A stretch of 64,000 bases of DNA from Mitsuokella multacida DSM 20544. GTDB lineage: Bacteria > Bacillota > Negativicutes > Selenomonadales > Selenomonadaceae. Below are positions 9,288-18,789 of the stretch, in pieces; within the stretch, counting starts at the first letter, position 1; the number at the start of each line of letters is the position of its first letter. The notes below the pieces were generated by a model. The model searched no databases and was not told the DNA's origin. It saw only the letters and a program-made list of their open reading frames with translations. The translations under genes and the position numbers were made by a program. Location of the stretch: contig NZ_GG697141.2 in NCBI RefSeq assembly GCF_000155955.1, positions 328,114 to 392,113 of the forward strand, written 5' to 3'.

Positions 9288-9342
9288 CGTCGTGCGTCAA
9301 AAGTTTTTATTGATGTGTACCGTGATTGATGTTATAGTTTAA

Positions 9343-9373
9343 TTGTTAAGGTTTGTTAACACTGCACTACAAT
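9343..9373 (+). promoter_or_regulatory. Pho-box-like direct repeat with -10 element upstream of the phosphate uptake operon
   Basis: The heptamer TTGTTAA occurs twice with a 10-bp period (9343-9349 and 9353-9359). On the other strand this reads as TTAACA repeats, like the PhoP box of Bacillus. A TACAAT -10 hexamer lies eight bases further on (9368-9373), so the repeats sit in the -35 position, as in activated Pho promoters. A second possible promoter, TTGATG (9310), 17-bp spacer, TATAGT (9333), lies just upstream. Confidence 0.5.
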
Positions 9374-9419
9374 GCAATAGGTTCGTTTTCGTTCATGATC
9401 TAGGAGGACGCAGAAGAAG

Positions 9420-10046
9420 ATGTTTAAGTTCAAGCAGAAGGACAGCGAGTTCTTTGACTTGTTCGTGGAAAGCGCCCAGTATTTCTACCAGGGTGCGCTC
9501 ATGATGGACGAAGTCATGCTGGATTACAGCAAGGCCGCTGACAAGGTGAAAGAAGTTGTTGACCTCGAGCACGCAGCCGATGCCGTAAACGATAAGATCA
9601 TCGATAAGCTGAATCTGACTTTCATCACGCCGATTGACCGCGAGGATATCTACGCACTGGCCAATGGCCTCGACGATGGCGTGGACAATCTGCAGGGGAC
9701 GCTGCAGCGCATCGTGATGTACCGCACGGGCAAGGCGATGAGCGGCGCAGTCACACTGACGAAGCTGCTCATCGAGAGCACAGAGGAAATCATCCGCGCG
9801 TTCTCCCTCTTGAAGAACATCCGCAAGAATCAGGCGCAGATCCTTGAGGCGACGCACAAGATCGGCCGCCTCGAGAGTGAGGGCGACCGCGTCTACCGCC
9901 ATGAGGTCGCCTACCTCTTCGACAAAGAAAAAGATCCGATCGAGCTCATCAAGTGGAAGGACATCCTCGAGAATCTCGAGAATACGCTCGACCACTGCGA
10001 GAAGATCGCGGATATGCTCCGGGGAGTGGTAATGAAGTATGCCTGA
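9420..10046 (+). CDS. DUF47/PhoU-like Pit accessory protein
   Basis: The 208-residue, largely helical protein belongs to the DUF47 (TIGR00153) family of PhoU-like proteins. These are encoded beside low-affinity phosphate transporters and are thought to regulate them. The repeated EHAAD...ND and ESEGDRVY segments match the acidic metal-binding motifs of PhoU domains. There is no signal peptide, so it is cytoplasmic. AGGAGGACGC lies upstream of the ATG. Its stop overlaps the start of the Pit gene by eight bases, a strong sign that the two products work together. Confidence 0.88.
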   Translation: MFKFKQKDSEFFDLFVESAQYFYQGALMMDEVMLDYSKAADKVKEVVDLEHAADAVNDKIIDKLNLTFITPIDREDIYALANGLDDGVDNLQGTLQRIVMYRTGKAMSGAVTLTKLLIESTEEIIRAFSLLKNIRKNQAQILEATHKIGRLESEGDRVYRHEVAYLFDKEKDPIELIKWKDILENLENTLDHCEKIADMLRGVVMKYA

Positions 10047-11037
10047 ACTCCAGCTTTTGATCTTTACAGTCATCGGGCTCGCACTGCTGTTTGACTTCAT
10101 CAATGGCTTCCACGATACGGCGAATGCCATTGCGACATCGGTCTCCACGCGCGCCCTGCATCCGAGCCACGCCATCATCATGGCGGCATTCCTCAACTTC
10201 CTCGGCGCGATGTACAGTACAGGCGTCGCGAAGACCATCGGTGCGGACATCGTCAAGTCGGCCCAGCACGTCGATGAGCACGTCATCATCGCGGCCTTGA
10301 TGGGCGCCGTCATCTGGAACCTCATCACCTGGTGGTTCGCCGTGCCGTCGAGTTCCTCACATGCACTCGTCGGCGGCGTCATCGGTGCCGTGCTCGTCTC
10401 CGTCGGCTCGGACGGTCTGAATTTCTACGGCATCGGCAAGATCGTGCTCTCGCTGATCGCCTCGCCAATCATCGCCATCGTGACGGGCTGCCTCGTCATG
10501 ACGCTGCTCTTCCGCATCTTCGGGCGGTTCAGTCCGTCGGCCATCAACGGCAAGTTCAAGAAGATGCAGATCCTCTCGGCTGCGATGATGGCCTTCTCGC
10601 ACGGCTCGAACGATGCGCAGAAGTCGATGGGTATCATCACGTTGGCGCTGCTCTCGGGCGGCTACATCGATGTCTTCGAGGTCCCGACGTACGTCAAGGT
10701 CCTCGCGGCGACGGCGATGGCCTGCGGCACGGCCGTCGGCGGCTGGCGCATCATCAAGACAATCGGCGGCAAGATCTTCAAGCTTGAGCCGATCTCTGGC
10801 TTCGCAGCTGATCTCAACTCGTCCATCGTCATCTTCTCGGCGACGCTCCTGCACCTGCCGGTCTCGACGACGCATGTCGTCTCGGGTTCCATCATGGGTG
10901 TCGGCACGGCCAAGCGCGTCAATGCCGTCCGCTGGGGCGTTGCCCAGCAGATGGTCACGGCTTGGGTCCTGACGATCCCGTGCACGGCCGTGATGGGCGC
11001 AGTTGCCTACCAGTTCGTACTCTGGATCTTCAGGTAA
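10039..11037 (+). CDS. pit: Low-affinity inorganic phosphate transporter (Pit family)
   Basis: The 332-residue integral membrane protein has about ten transmembrane segments. It carries the duplicated family signature: DFINGFHDTANAIATSVSTRAL near the N-terminus (written here at its full conserved core, GFHDTANAIAT) and FSHGSNDAQKSMG in the second half. Pit proteins take up phosphate, usually as a metal-phosphate complex, using the proton gradient. It is translationally coupled to the DUF47 gene by an eight-base overlap. The Pho-like box upstream suggests induction under phosphate limitation, which is an inference. Confidence 0.92.
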   Translation: MPELQLLIFTVIGLALLFDFINGFHDTANAIATSVSTRALHPSHAIIMAAFLNFLGAMYSTGVAKTIGADIVKSAQHVDEHVIIAALMGAVIWNLITWWFAVPSSSSHALVGGVIGAVLVSVGSDGLNFYGIGKIVLSLIASPIIAIVTGCLVMTLLFRIFGRFSPSAINGKFKKMQILSAAMMAFSHGSNDAQKSMGIITLALLSGGYIDVFEVPTYVKVLAATAMACGTAVGGWRIIKTIGGKIFKLEPISGFAADLNSSIVIFSATLLHLPVSTTHVVSGSIMGVGTAKRVNAVRWGVAQQMVTAWVLTIPCTAVMGAVAYQFVLWIFR

Positions 11038-11081
11038 AGGCGCGCAGGGACTGCAATCCTGCCAAATGAACTGACATTTGG

Positions 11082-11128
11082 ACCGGAACATGTGCTACAA
11101 TAGTAGTAACACATGTTCCGGTTTTTTG
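11082..11128 (+). terminator. Terminator of the pit operon, with promoter-like sequence in its loop
   Basis: The arms ACCGGAACATGTG (11082-11094) and CACATGTTCCGGT (11110-11122) are perfectly complementary and are followed by T5. The loop contains TACAAT (11096-11101), which sits 19 bp after CTGACA (11071), so a weak promoter for the next gene may overlap the terminator. Confidence 0.8.
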
Positions 11129-11158
11129 CATCTGACGTCAAGAGAAGGGGGTAATCCT

Positions 11159-12826
11159 ATGTTCGTCACGATACGAAAGGAAAGGAATGTCCTGCCGCAG
11201 GTCCTGCCTCGCGACCTCGCGGCGGATTATCAGCAGGAGTACGCGAGCCGCATCGTCGCCGTCAAGCTCGACAACACCTTGCACGACCTGCAGACGCCGG
11301 TCGGCAAGTCGCGCTCCATCGAGTTCGTTGAGCTCGAGAGTGAAGAAGGCTGGATCATCTATCGCCGTTCGGTGGAATTCCTGCTCGTCATGGCCGTGCA
11401 CGAGCTCTATCCGGAGGCCGAGGTCGCGGCCATGTTCCGCGCTAACAACGGCCTCTACTGTGAGATCAGCGTGCCGGGCAAGAAGCTGACGGAGGCGATG
11501 GCCCAAGCCATCGAGGCGGAGATGCGCCGCATCGTCGAGGAAGACCGGCCCATCGTCAAGGAGGTGCTCGAACGAGAAGCGGCCGTCAAGCTCTTCAAGG
11601 AGACGAAGCAGGTCGAGAAGGCCAACCTCATCGCCTCGCTTAAGCTGCCGAAGGTCAGCATCTACCGCTGCGGCGACTACTACGACTACCTCTACGGCGC
11701 GATGATCGGCTCGACCGGTCACCTTGGCAAATTCGCGCTCGACATCTTCGAGTCGGGTGTCCTGCTGCGCACGCCGGACCTCAAGAGCAAGGGGGAAGTG
11801 CCGCCTTCCGTGCCGCAGCCGAAGCTCTCGGAGGTGCTGACCGAGGCGAAGAACTGGGCCAACATCCTGCGCTGCCGTTATGTCACGGATCTCAACCGCG
11901 CCATCCGCTCGGGCCGCATCAGCGAGGTCATCCGCGTCTCGGAGGCCCTGCAGGAGAAGCACATCGCTGAGATTGCCGACTACATCGCCAAGCACCGCCA
12001 GAAGCTGCGCCTGATCCTCATCGCGGGCCCTTCTTCGTCGGGCAAGACTTCCTTTGCGCAGCGCCTGCGTGTCCAGCTGCAGGTCATGGGCCTGCGCCCG
12101 TTCTCCATCTCACTCGATAATTACTTCGTCAACCGCGAGGACACGCCGAAGACGCCGGCGGGGGCGTACGACTACGAATGCTTGGAGGCGCTTGATGTCG
12201 ACCTCTTCAACAAGGATATGTTCGCCCTGCTCAAGGGCGAGAGCGTCGTGCTGCCGCGTTACAACTTCAAGACGGGCGAGCGCGAGTGGGAGGGTCAAAC
12301 GCCGCTGACACTTGAGAAGAGCCAGCCCATCATCGTCGAGGGCATCCACGGCCTCAACGAGAAGCTCACGGCAGCCATCCCGCGCGAGTACAAGTTCAAG
12401 ATCTACGTCAGCGCGCTGACCCAGCTCAACATTGATGCGCACAACCGCATCCCGACGACCGATGCGCGCCTGATCCGCCGCCTCGTGCGCGACTATCAGT
12501 TCCGCGGTGCGAGCGCGCTGAAGACGCTCAAACAGTGGCCGGATGTGCGCCAAGGGGAGGAGAAGTACATCTTCCCGTATCAGGAAGAAGCCGATGTCAT
12601 GTTCAACTCAGCGATGATCTACGAGCTATCGGCCTTGCGCCGCTATGCCGTGCCGATGCTCGAGGCCGTGACGCCGGATGTACCGGAGTACACGAAGGCA
12701 CGGCGCCTGCTCGACTTCTGCCAGTACTTCCTCGACCTGCCCGACGAGGAGGATGTGCCGAACAACTCCATCCTGCGCGAGTTCATCGGCAAGTCGGTGT
12801 TCTTCAAGGGCGAAGACCAGGTATGA
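11159..12826 (+). CDS. Uridine kinase-like nucleoside kinase with N-terminal TGS/ThrRS-like domain
   Basis: The 555-residue protein combines an N-terminal part resembling the TGS and editing-like domains of threonyl-tRNA synthetase (about residues 1-270) with a C-terminal uridine kinase/phosphoribulokinase P-loop domain. The Walker A motif is GPSSSGKT at 290-297. Segments such as DNYF and the later IVEGIHGLN match the nucleotide kinase fold. It probably phosphorylates a nucleoside, but the substrate of this fused form is uncertain. The ATG at 11159 follows GAAGGGGGTAATCCT. The frame stays open 81 bases upstream, but that part lies in the terminator hairpin. Confidence 0.85.
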   Translation: MFVTIRKERNVLPQVLPRDLAADYQQEYASRIVAVKLDNTLHDLQTPVGKSRSIEFVELESEEGWIIYRRSVEFLLVMAVHELYPEAEVAAMFRANNGLYCEISVPGKKLTEAMAQAIEAEMRRIVEEDRPIVKEVLEREAAVKLFKETKQVEKANLIASLKLPKVSIYRCGDYYDYLYGAMIGSTGHLGKFALDIFESGVLLRTPDLKSKGEVPPSVPQPKLSEVLTEAKNWANILRCRYVTDLNRAIRSGRISEVIRVSEALQEKHIAEIADYIAKHRQKLRLILIAGPSSSGKTSFAQRLRVQLQVMGLRPFSISLDNYFVNREDTPKTPAGAYDYECLEALDVDLFNKDMFALLKGESVVLPRYNFKTGEREWEGQTPLTLEKSQPIIVEGIHGLNEKLTAAIPREYKFKIYVSALTQLNIDAHNRIPTTDARLIRRLVRDYQFRGASALKTLKQWPDVRQGEEKYIFPYQEEADVMFNSAMIYELSALRRYAVPMLEAVTPDVPEYTKARRLLDFCQYFLDLPDEEDVPNNSILREFIGKSVFFKGEDQV

Positions 12827-12863
12827 AAAAAGAGCTGTCACATTGCTGTGGCAGCTCTTTTTG
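12827..12863. terminator. Bidirectional terminator between convergent genes
   Basis: The stem GAGCTGTCAC (12832-12841) with GTGGCAGCTC (12848-12857) has one G-U pair. It is flanked by A6 and T5, so it serves both the kinase (plus strand) and the symporter (minus strand). Confidence 0.9.
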
Positions 12864-12872
12864 TGCGCGGGA

Positions 12873-14294
<1,422 letters not shown>

Positions 14295-14592
14295 AGATGA
14301 TACCTCATTTCTTTGATTCTTTGGGAACCGTGTTCTTTAAATCAATCACAATCTATGACAGAAATACATATTTATTATAAAGAAATCTTCTAAGGAGGTC
14401 AAGAAAGAACGCGATGGAATGCGAAAAAAGAGGCGAAGTGTAACAGATGTCACGGCGAGAAGCGTGCATTGCCGATAGAATAACAGGCAGGACATGATAC
14501 GAACTGCCATTACAAACCCTTAACGAAATCTTTACTGAAGTTAACAAGCGCCGTGCCTGCCATGGCGTCGCTGCGATACAGGAGGTCTTTTC

Positions 14593-15192
14593 ATGAGTAT
14601 GTTTTTAGCGCCAATCCACTTCATGGTGTACGGTAAGAACCAGCTGCAGGAGCAGCTCATTGCGCGCATTGCCGAGCGGGCGGCTGCGGAGGGCTGGGCC
14701 ACTGCCGAGGCACTCGATGCCTACTGCAGCCATGAGGACCGGCCGCTCGATGCGATCATCGACGTCTCGAATATCCACGGCTGGCTCTCGAACAGCATCG
14801 CCGATGTCGAGCATCGCCTCGCGGCGCTCGTCACGGGGCTCCTGTTCGGCCATCCGGAGCGCCTCTCTGTGCTCGAGGAAGTGGCGTATGAAGAAGGCAA
14901 GAAGCAGGCTGCACCGGCCGATGCCGAGGCAGGCGAGCTCTTCCAGTATCTGACGACGCACCTCGTCGACGGCATGCCGTGCGATGGCGTCAACATGATG
15001 CGTGACCAGACGGCCGAGACGTTCCGCTGGGACAAGACGGCAGATGTGCACAGCCACTACTGGACGGAAGTCGAGGGCAGTCCGGCTGTCTATCAGGCCC
15101 TGCGCGGCAAGTTCATCGAAGGCCTGCTCTCCTCGACGGACTATGCGATTAGCACAGATGACGGCACAAGCTTTATTCTGCAGAAAAATTGA
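14593..15192 (+). CDS. Conserved-looking hypothetical protein, 199 residues
   Basis: I do not recognise this protein. It has no signal peptide and no membrane segment. It is acidic and begins MSMFLAPIHFMVYGKNQLQEQL, and mixed helix and strand are likely. A strong ribosome binding site (GGAGGTCTTTTC) precedes the ATG, codon use matches the neighbours, and it ends in its own terminator, so it is very likely expressed. It stands alone between the AGCS symporter on the other strand and a small-ORF transcript. The preceding 298 bases (14295-14592) are AT-rich and hold no gene that I can support. Confidence 0.75.
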   Translation: MSMFLAPIHFMVYGKNQLQEQLIARIAERAAAEGWATAEALDAYCSHEDRPLDAIIDVSNIHGWLSNSIADVEHRLAALVTGLLFGHPERLSVLEEVAYEEGKKQAAPADAEAGELFQYLTTHLVDGMPCDGVNMMRDQTAETFRWDKTADVHSHYWTEVEGSPAVYQALRGKFIEGLLSSTDYAISTDDGTSFILQKN

Positions 15193-15232
15193 AACAATGT
15201 ACCGCAGCATACGCTGCGGTACATTGTTTTTT
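15193..15232 (+). terminator. Strong intrinsic terminator
   Basis: The 16-bp perfect stem AACAATGTACCGCAGC (15193-15208), four-base loop, and GCTGCGGTACATTGTT (15213-15228) run into a T tract. Confidence 0.95.
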
Positions 15233-15283
15233 AATGCGCGAAAATAGAAAAAATTTTCAAGAAAACTTCTTTTTTAGCTCGTA

Positions 15284-15312
15284 TTGACGTGGAATCGGTA
15301 TCGTGCTATGGT
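15284..15312 (+). promoter_or_regulatory. Sigma-A promoter of the small ORF
   Basis: TTGACG (15284-15289), 17-bp spacer, TATGGT (15307-15312). It follows directly after a strong terminator and reads toward a 26-codon ORF with a good ribosome binding site. Confidence 0.6.
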
Positions 15313-15364
15313 AATTACATCATCAAATCACAGATGAAATCGTGAAAAGACAGGGGGTTTTTCC

Positions 15365-15445
15365 ATGAAGAAGATTGTGAAGCACGTCTTCAAGTCCTAT
15401 GCAAATGTAGAGGCTCTGGGCAAAGTCATCAGCTGGAATGCATGA
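15365..15445 (+). CDS. Small ORF encoding a 26-residue cationic peptide
   Basis: The ORF starts MKKIVKHVFKSYANVEALGK and ends with six more residues (VISWNA). It has a strong Shine-Dalgarno sequence (CAGGGGGTT) eight bases before its ATG and lies about 50 bases downstream of a good promoter. The N-terminal half is basic and could form an amphipathic helix. A weak hairpin and T6 tract follow near 15500-15520, so a short transcript is plausible. I do not recognise the peptide; it may be a leader, a toxin-like or signalling peptide, or chance. Confidence 0.45.
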   Translation: MKKIVKHVFKSYANVEALGKVISWNA

Positions 15446-15561
15446 TCTTGCCAGATGAGGCTCGTATAAAGGAATAGCACGAAATGAGACGGAGAACGCG
15501 GTGTTCTTCGCCTTTTTTGTATATAGAAGGAATGAAACGGCGAGAATTTTCACTGTAGCTA

Positions 15562-15590
15562 TTGGTTTTTTCAAGAAGCCTTGCTATAAT
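15562..15590 (+). promoter_or_regulatory. Promoter of the ACT/DUF711 operon
   Basis: TTGGTT (15562-15567), 17-bp spacer, TATAAT (15585-15590). An 80-base leader follows. The rest of the stretch 15446-15673 holds nothing else that I can support. Confidence 0.6.
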
Positions 15591-15673
15591 GGAGAAAATA
15601 GTTTGTGTGGGGACATTGTTCCACCTGATGCAAACGGTGTTATACATCTGGTCAATGAAGGAGAAATGTGTAA

Positions 15674-15943
15674 ATGAAACTGGTAGTAACTGTTGTTGGT
15701 AAAGACCGTGTCGGCATCATCGCGATGGTCAGCCAGATCCTCGCCGAGAATAATGTCAACATCCTCAATATCAATCAGAACATCATGGATGGCTTCTTCA
15801 ACATGGTCATGATCGCGGAGATCAGCGCGAGCAAGATCAACCTCGTAGACCTGCAGAAGACGCTCAAGGAGAAGGGCAAGGAGATCAATGTCGACATCAA
15901 GGCACAGCATGAAGACATCTTCAATGTCATGCATAACGTCTGA
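15674..15943 (+). CDS. ACT domain protein (UPF0237 family)
   Basis: The 89-residue protein is a single ACT domain of the UPF0237 type (MKLVVTVVGKDRVGIIAMVS...). ACT domains bind amino acids and usually regulate metabolism. This family is typically encoded beside a DUF711/UPF0210 protein, as here (75 bases upstream of it). Its function is not established. The GAGAAATGTGTAA region before the ATG is a modest ribosome binding site. Confidence 0.88.
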   Translation: MKLVVTVVGKDRVGIIAMVSQILAENNVNILNINQNIMDGFFNMVMIAEISASKINLVDLQKTLKEKGKEINVDIKAQHEDIFNVMHNV

Positions 15944-15968
15944 ACGGACGGCAAGGATACCGGACTGA

Positions 15969-16001
15969 CTTTTGATGACTTTGATGATTTTGATGACTTT
16001 T
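15969..16001 (+). repeat. Short tandem repeat of a TTTGATGA-type unit
   Basis: Three to four near-perfect 9-bp copies (TTTGATGAC/TTTGATGAT) lie between the ACT gene and DUF711, directly before the ribosome binding site TAGGAGGA. Strand slippage could change the spacing here. Confidence 0.75.
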
Positions 16002-16018
16002 AGGAGGAAAAGAGCTCT

Positions 16019-17380
16019 GTGATAACGATAGATGATATTTTAGAAACAAACCGCATGATTACGGAAAATAAGCTCGATGTCCGTACCATCACGATGGGCA
16101 TCTCGCTGCGCGACTGCGCACATCCGAACATCGACAAGTTCTGCCAGAATGTGTACGACAAGATCACGAAGTCGGCGGAATTCCTCGTCAAGACGGGTGA
16201 GGACATCGAGACAGAATACGGCATCCCCATCATCCACAAGCGCGTCTCCGTTACGCCAATCGCCATCGCAGCCGATGCCTGCAAGACGGACTCGTACGTG
16301 CCGGTCGCTGAGGCGATGGACCGTGCGGCCAAGGAAGTCGGCATCAACTTCATCGGCGGCTTCTCGGCCCTCGTCGAGAAGGGCTTCACGCATGGCGACC
16401 GCGTGCTCATCAACTCGATCCCGCAGGCACTCGCGACGACGGACCTCGTCTGCTCTTCGGTGAACCTCGGCTCGACGAAGACGGGCATCAACATGGACTG
16501 CGTGCGCGAGATGGGCGAAGTCGTCAAGCGCACGGCAGAGCTCACGCGCGACCAGCAGGCGCTCGGCTGCGCGAAGCTCGTCATCTTCTGCAACGCGCCG
16601 GGCGACAACCCCTTCATGGCAGGTGCGTTCCACGGCGTCAGCGAGGCGGATAAGGTCGTCAGCGTCGGCGTATCGGGCCCAGGCGTCGTCAAGCATGCGC
16701 TCGAAGACCTCAAGGGCGCGGACTTCACGGAAATCGCGGAGACGATCAAGCGCACGGCCTTCAAGATCACGCGTGTCGGCCAGCTCGTCGCGCGCGAGGC
16801 GTCGAAGCGCCTCGGCGTGCCGTTCGGCATCATCGACCTCTCGCTGGCCCCGACGCCAGCTGTCGGCGACAGCGTCGCGCGCATCATCGAGGAGATGGGC
16901 ATCGAGAGCTGTGGTGCACCGGGCACGACGGCGGCGCTCGCCCTGCTCAACGATGCCGTCAAGAAGGGCGGCCTCATGGCTTCTTCGCATGTCGGCGGCC
17001 TCTCGGGCGCTTTCATCCCGGTCAGCGAGGATGAGGGCATGATCCACGCGGTTGCTGAAGGCAGTCTCTCCATCGAGAAGCTCGAGGCGATGACCTGCGT
17101 CTGCTCGGTCGGCCTCGACATGATCGCCATCGAGGGCGACACGTCGGCTGCGACAATCTCGGGCATCATCGCAGATGAAGCGGCCATCGGCATGATCAAC
17201 AACAAGACGACGGCCGTCCGCGTCATCCCGGTCCCGGGCAAGAAAGTCGGCGACACGGTCGAGTTCGGCGGCCTGCTTGGCTACTGCCCGATCGTGCCCG
17301 TGCGCAACCAGTACAGCTCCGAGGCGTTCATCGCGCGCGGCGGTCGCATCCCTGCACCAATCCGCAGCCTGACGAACTGA
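16019..17380 (+). CDS. DUF711/UPF0210 (PFL-family-labelled) protein
   Basis: The 453-residue protein belongs to the UPF0210/DUF711 family, often labelled PFL family protein although it lacks the glycyl-radical motif of pyruvate formate-lyase. Glycine-rich conserved segments include [13 protein letters not shown] and [19 protein letters not shown]. The start is a GTG at 16019 with TAGGAGGAAAA eight bases upstream. Its biochemical role is unknown. The constant pairing with the upstream ACT protein suggests that the ACT protein senses an amino acid for it, which is an inference. Confidence 0.85.
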   Translation: MITIDDILETNRMITENKLDVRTITMGISLRDCAHPNIDKFCQNVYDKITKSAEFLVKTGEDIETEYGIPIIHKRVSVTPIAIAADACKTDSYVPVAEAMDRAAKEVGINFIGGFSALVEKGFTHGDRVLINSIPQALATTDLVCSSVNLGSTKTGINMDCVREMGEVVKRTAELTRDQQALGCAKLVIFCNAPGDNPFMAGAFHGVSEADKVVSVGVSGPGVVKHALEDLKGADFTEIAETIKRTAFKITRVGQLVAREASKRLGVPFGIIDLSLAPTPAVGDSVARIIEEMGIESCGAPGTTAALALLNDAVKKGGLMASSHVGGLSGAFIPVSEDEGMIHAVAEGSLSIEKLEAMTCVCSVGLDMIAIEGDTSAATISGIIADEAAIGMINNKTTAVRVIPVPGKKVGDTVEFGGLLGYCPIVPVRNQYSSEAFIARGGRIPAPIRSLTN

Positions 17381-17414
17381 TGGCGTTCATGGCTGCGAGG
17401 ACTGTAATGGTGGA

Positions 17415-17459
17415 TGACAGGCACCTGTCACTTGCCAGACGTCTGGAATCTGCTATAAT
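17415..17459 (+). promoter_or_regulatory. nth promoter overlapped by two palindromes
   Basis: The promoter is TTGCCA (17432-17437), 16-bp spacer, TATAAT (17454-17459). A perfect inverted repeat TGACAGG-CA-CCTGTCA (17415-17430) lies directly upstream. A perfect 12-bp palindrome CCAGACGTCTGG (17435-17446) covers the end of the -35 and the spacer. Both positions are typical of regulator binding sites. Confidence 0.6.
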
Positions 17460-17483
17460 GGAATAAAATCGTGAAACTCAGGA

Positions 17484-17518
17484 AAGGGCTCAATTCATGG
17501 ATTGGGCCCTTCCTTTTG
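17484..17518 (+). terminator. Terminator-like hairpin in the nth leader
   Basis: AAGGGCTCAAT (17484-17494) pairs with ATTGGGCCCTT (17501-17511) with one G-U pair, followed by CCTTTT. It lies about 25 bases after the TATAAT box and before the nth ATG. It could end read-through from the DUF711 operon or attenuate nth. Confidence 0.65.
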
Positions 17519-17547
17519 CCATTTTTGCAGAACAGGAAGTGGATTTT

Positions 17548-18216
17548 ATGCGTGTAACGAAAAAGATACGAGATGAGCAGCTGGCCATCCTCGAGGAGAC
17601 GTACCGCGGGGCGAAGCCGGAGCTCATCTTCCGCAACCCGTTTGAACTCCTGATCGCCGTCATCCTCTCGGCGCAGTGTACCGACAAGCGCGTCAACGTC
17701 ACGACGAAGCGCCTCTTTGCCAAGGTCAAGTCGCCAGAGGACATCGTGGCGATGGGACTCCCCACACTCGAGAACGAGATCCGCGATTGCGGACTCTTCC
17801 GCAATAAGGCGAAGAACATCCTCGCGGCCTGCCAGATGCTCTGCACGGAATTCGGCGGCGAGGTGCCGGACGATTTCGAGGCGCTCCAGAGGCTGCCGGG
17901 CGTCGGGCGCAAGACGGCCAATGTCGTCATGAGCGTGGCCTTTCACCATCCGGCTATCGCGGTCGACACGCACGTCTTCCGCATCGCCAACCGGCTGCAG
18001 CTCGCGACAGGCTCCACGCCGCTGGCCGTGGAGCAGGGGCTCATGAAGAACATCCCGAAGGAGAAGTGGTCGGATGCGCACCACTGGCTCATCTGGCACG
18101 GCCGCAAGATCTGCAAGGCGAGAAAACCCGCCTGCGACATCTGCCCGCTCGCGCCCGTGTGCCCGAGTGCAGAGCCGCTTGCAGGGCAGGAATCGAGTAA
18201 AGGAGCAGAGAAATGA
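17548..18216 (+). CDS. nth: Endonuclease III (DNA glycosylase/AP lyase)
   Basis: The 222-residue base-excision repair enzyme removes oxidised pyrimidines and cuts at the abasic site. The helix-hairpin-helix LPGVGRKTANVV contains the catalytic lysine K122, and the catalytic aspartate is D140 (VDTHVFR). The [4Fe-4S] cluster ligands C189-x6-C196-x2-C199-x5-C205 are all present. I chose the ATG at 17548 (AGGAAGTGGATTTT upstream), since MRVTKKIRDEQ fits the family. A longer frame from 17497 starts inside the leader hairpin. It overlaps the following GNAT gene (ATGATG). Confidence 0.93.
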   Translation: MRVTKKIRDEQLAILEETYRGAKPELIFRNPFELLIAVILSAQCTDKRVNVTTKRLFAKVKSPEDIVAMGLPTLENEIRDCGLFRNKAKNILAACQMLCTEFGGEVPDDFEALQRLPGVGRKTANVVMSVAFHHPAIAVDTHVFRIANRLQLATGSTPLAVEQGLMKNIPKEKWSDAHHWLIWHGRKICKARKPACDICPLAPVCPSAEPLAGQESSKGAEK

Positions 18217-18668
18217 TGCAGTACAGGAAGGCAACATTTGCCGATATTGAAGCGATATACCATCTCGTGAACGATTATGCGACGGACGGCGTCATGCTCG
18301 CGCGCTCGCGCAACACGCTCTATGAGACCCTGCGCGACATGATTGTCGCGGTCGATGAAGAGGGCAGAGTGGCTGGCGTCGGCGGCCTGCACATCATCTG
18401 GGACCGCCTGGCGGAGATCCGCACGATGGCGGTCTCGCCAGAGCTGACGCGCCAGGGCATCGGCGCGGAGATTGTCCGCCGCCTCATCGAGGAAGGCGAT
18501 GCGCTCGGCGTCGAGAAGTACTTCACGCTGACCTACAAGCCGGGCTTCTTCCAGAAACTCGGCTTCCAGACCATCACGAAGGAAGAGCTGCCGCATAAGG
18601 TCTGGAAGGAATGCATCGACTGCCCGAAATTCCCGAACTGCGATGAGATTGCGATGGTCCGCGTCTGA
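18213..18668 (+). CDS. GNAT N-acetyltransferase, ArgA-like short form
   Basis: The 151-residue GCN5-related acetyltransferase has the acetyl-CoA binding motif LTRQGIGAEIVRRL (the R/Q-x-x-G-x-G/A loop). The C-terminus, with WKECIDCPKFPNCDE, resembles stand-alone short N-acetylglutamate synthases of Firmicutes, which acetylate glutamate for arginine synthesis. The substrate is therefore a family-based guess. The start is the ATG at 18213, or the one three bases later, overlapping the nth stop codon, so the two are co-translated. Confidence 0.8.
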   Translation: MMQYRKATFADIEAIYHLVNDYATDGVMLARSRNTLYETLRDMIVAVDEEGRVAGVGGLHIIWDRLAEIRTMAVSPELTRQGIGAEIVRRLIEEGDALGVEKYFTLTYKPGFFQKLGFQTITKEELPHKVWKECIDCPKFPNCDEIAMVRV

Positions 18669-18742
18669 TTGACAAGGAAACAGGGTTGTGTGCTGGGATT
18701 TGTCTTTGTTGTACAATTTTTGACGATTCCAGCGATGATGTG

Positions 18743-18771
18743 TTGACATTCTGTAACAAATCTGTTATGGT
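18743..18771 (+). promoter_or_regulatory. Promoter of the T-box/aroF-tyrA transcript
   Basis: TTGACA (18743-18748), 17-bp spacer, TATGGT (18766-18771). It is a strong sigma-A promoter placed just before the T-box leader. Confidence 0.8.
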
Positions 18772-18789
18772 AATATACATCAAGTAAAA

